A stretch of 5,201 nucleotides of DNA from Ruminococcus sp. (GTDB lineage Bacteria; Bacillota; Clostridia; Oscillospirales; Ruminococcaceae): assembly GCA_017544125.1 (NCBI GenBank), contig JAFYET010000237.1, positions 1 to 5,201 of the forward strand. Direction: 5' to 3'. Below the pieces are notes generated by a model, which saw only the letters and a program-made list of their open reading frames with translations, searched no databases and was not told the origin of the DNA. Each line of letters begins with the position of its first letter. Positions within the stretch are counted from its first letter, which is position 1. The translations under genes were made by a program, and so were the position numbers. Shown here piece by piece: positions 4,817 to 5,201 of the stretch.

Positions 4817-5201
4817 AGATAACCTCACTTTCCTGCTCGGGCTTTAAGAACCTTAAGGATATAGATATAACCCCCCATGAGCGGCTCAATATCCTTATGG
4901 GTGAGAATGCCCAGGGCAAGACCAACCTCATTGAGGCTGTGTGGCTTTGCACCGGGGTGCGGAGCTTTCGCTCAACTAAGGATAAGGATATGATAGCCCT
5001 CGGCGGCGAGCGTGCTGATATCTCCCTCTCCTTTGAAAATGACTTCCGTGAGCAGAAGATAGATATTTCGCTTTTAAGGCAGGATATAAAGAATAAGCGT
5101 GTAACGCTCAACGGCGTAAAGCTGCCGCTTTTGTCAAAGCTCTTCGGCAAGCTCAGATGCGTCGTCTTCACTCCTGAAGATCTGTCGCTGTCAAAAGGCT
5201 C
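4813..5201 (+). CDS. recF: DNA replication and repair protein RecF, N-terminal part
   Basis: RecF is an SMC-like ATPase that, with RecO and RecR, helps load RecA at single-strand gaps at stalled forks. The 129 complete codons are about one third of the usual 360-370; the gene leaves the window in frame. The N-terminus [19 protein letters not shown] is typical, and Walker A is GENAQGKT (30-37) followed by NLIEAV. Further conserved pieces are GVRSFR (48-53) and [13 protein letters not shown] (117-129). The ATG overlaps the yaaA stop (ATGA at 4813-4816), so translation is coupled. The Walker B and signature motifs lie beyond the edge. Confidence 0.96.
   Translation, partial: MKITSLSCSGFKNLKDIDITPHERLNILMGENAQGKTNLIEAVWLCTGVRSFRSTKDKDMIALGGERADISLSFENDFREQKIDISLLRQDIKNKRVTLNGVKLPLLSKLFGKLRCVVFTPEDLSLSKG

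Noticed and set aside
1..5201. CRISPR array, tRNA, rRNA, phage or defence system
   Set aside because: No evenly spaced long repeats, cloverleaf or rRNA-like sequence, and all coding space is taken by housekeeping genes plus one lipoprotein.

Overview
The window is the chromosomal replication-origin region of a low-to-mid G+C Gram-positive bacterium. The gene order dnaA - dnaN - S4-domain gene (yaaA/rlbA) - recF is the conserved Firmicutes arrangement. Protein style, heavy ATA/AGA/AGG codon use and AT-rich spacers with consensus SigA promoters suggest a clostridial lineage, most likely Ruminococcus or a close relative in the Ruminococcaceae/Oscillospiraceae. The genus is an inference, because no search could be run.

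Left arm, minus strand (1-1315). The N-terminal 220 codons of a dimeric-type glycyl-tRNA synthetase run off the left edge. It has its own consensus promoter (696-724) and a leader of only about 30 nt. Upstream of it, in the same direction, is a gene for a small secreted lipoprotein (809-1315), with its own promoter (1346-1374) and an intrinsic terminator (737-760) that isolates it from glyS.

Divergent spacer (1316-1685). This holds the lipoprotein promoter, a 144-bp MITE-like element with perfect 12-bp terminal inverted repeats (1381-1524), two further inverted repeats, and an extended -10 SigA promoter for dnaA.

Right arm, plus strand (1686-5201). Full-length dnaA is followed by a 445-bp gene-free spacer that I read as oriC, then dnaN, yaaA and the first 129 codons of recF, which runs off the right edge. 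oriC carries a run of same-strand DnaA-box-like 9-mers with relaxed consensus TTWTNAACA. Three boxes stand nearly end to end, followed by a short C-rich step and a CTA/ATA triplet run that looks like a DnaA-trio, leading into an AT-rich stretch. A 256-nt part of the spacer has 82 C and only 5 G on the plus strand.

Together the genes cover initiation (DnaA), processivity (beta clamp), ribosome-linked RNA binding (S4 protein) and repair of gaps at forks (RecF). dnaN-yaaA-recF are closely packed (4-nt gap, then a 4-nt overlap) and probably form one transcript. glyS and the lipoprotein gene point away from oriC, and dnaN-yaaA-recF point away on the other side, so all of these are co-oriented with replication. 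dnaA is transcribed toward the unwinding site.

I see no defence system, phage, CRISPR array or biosynthetic cluster. The points most worth a second look are the non-canonical origin architecture and the MITE-like element beside the dnaA promoter.
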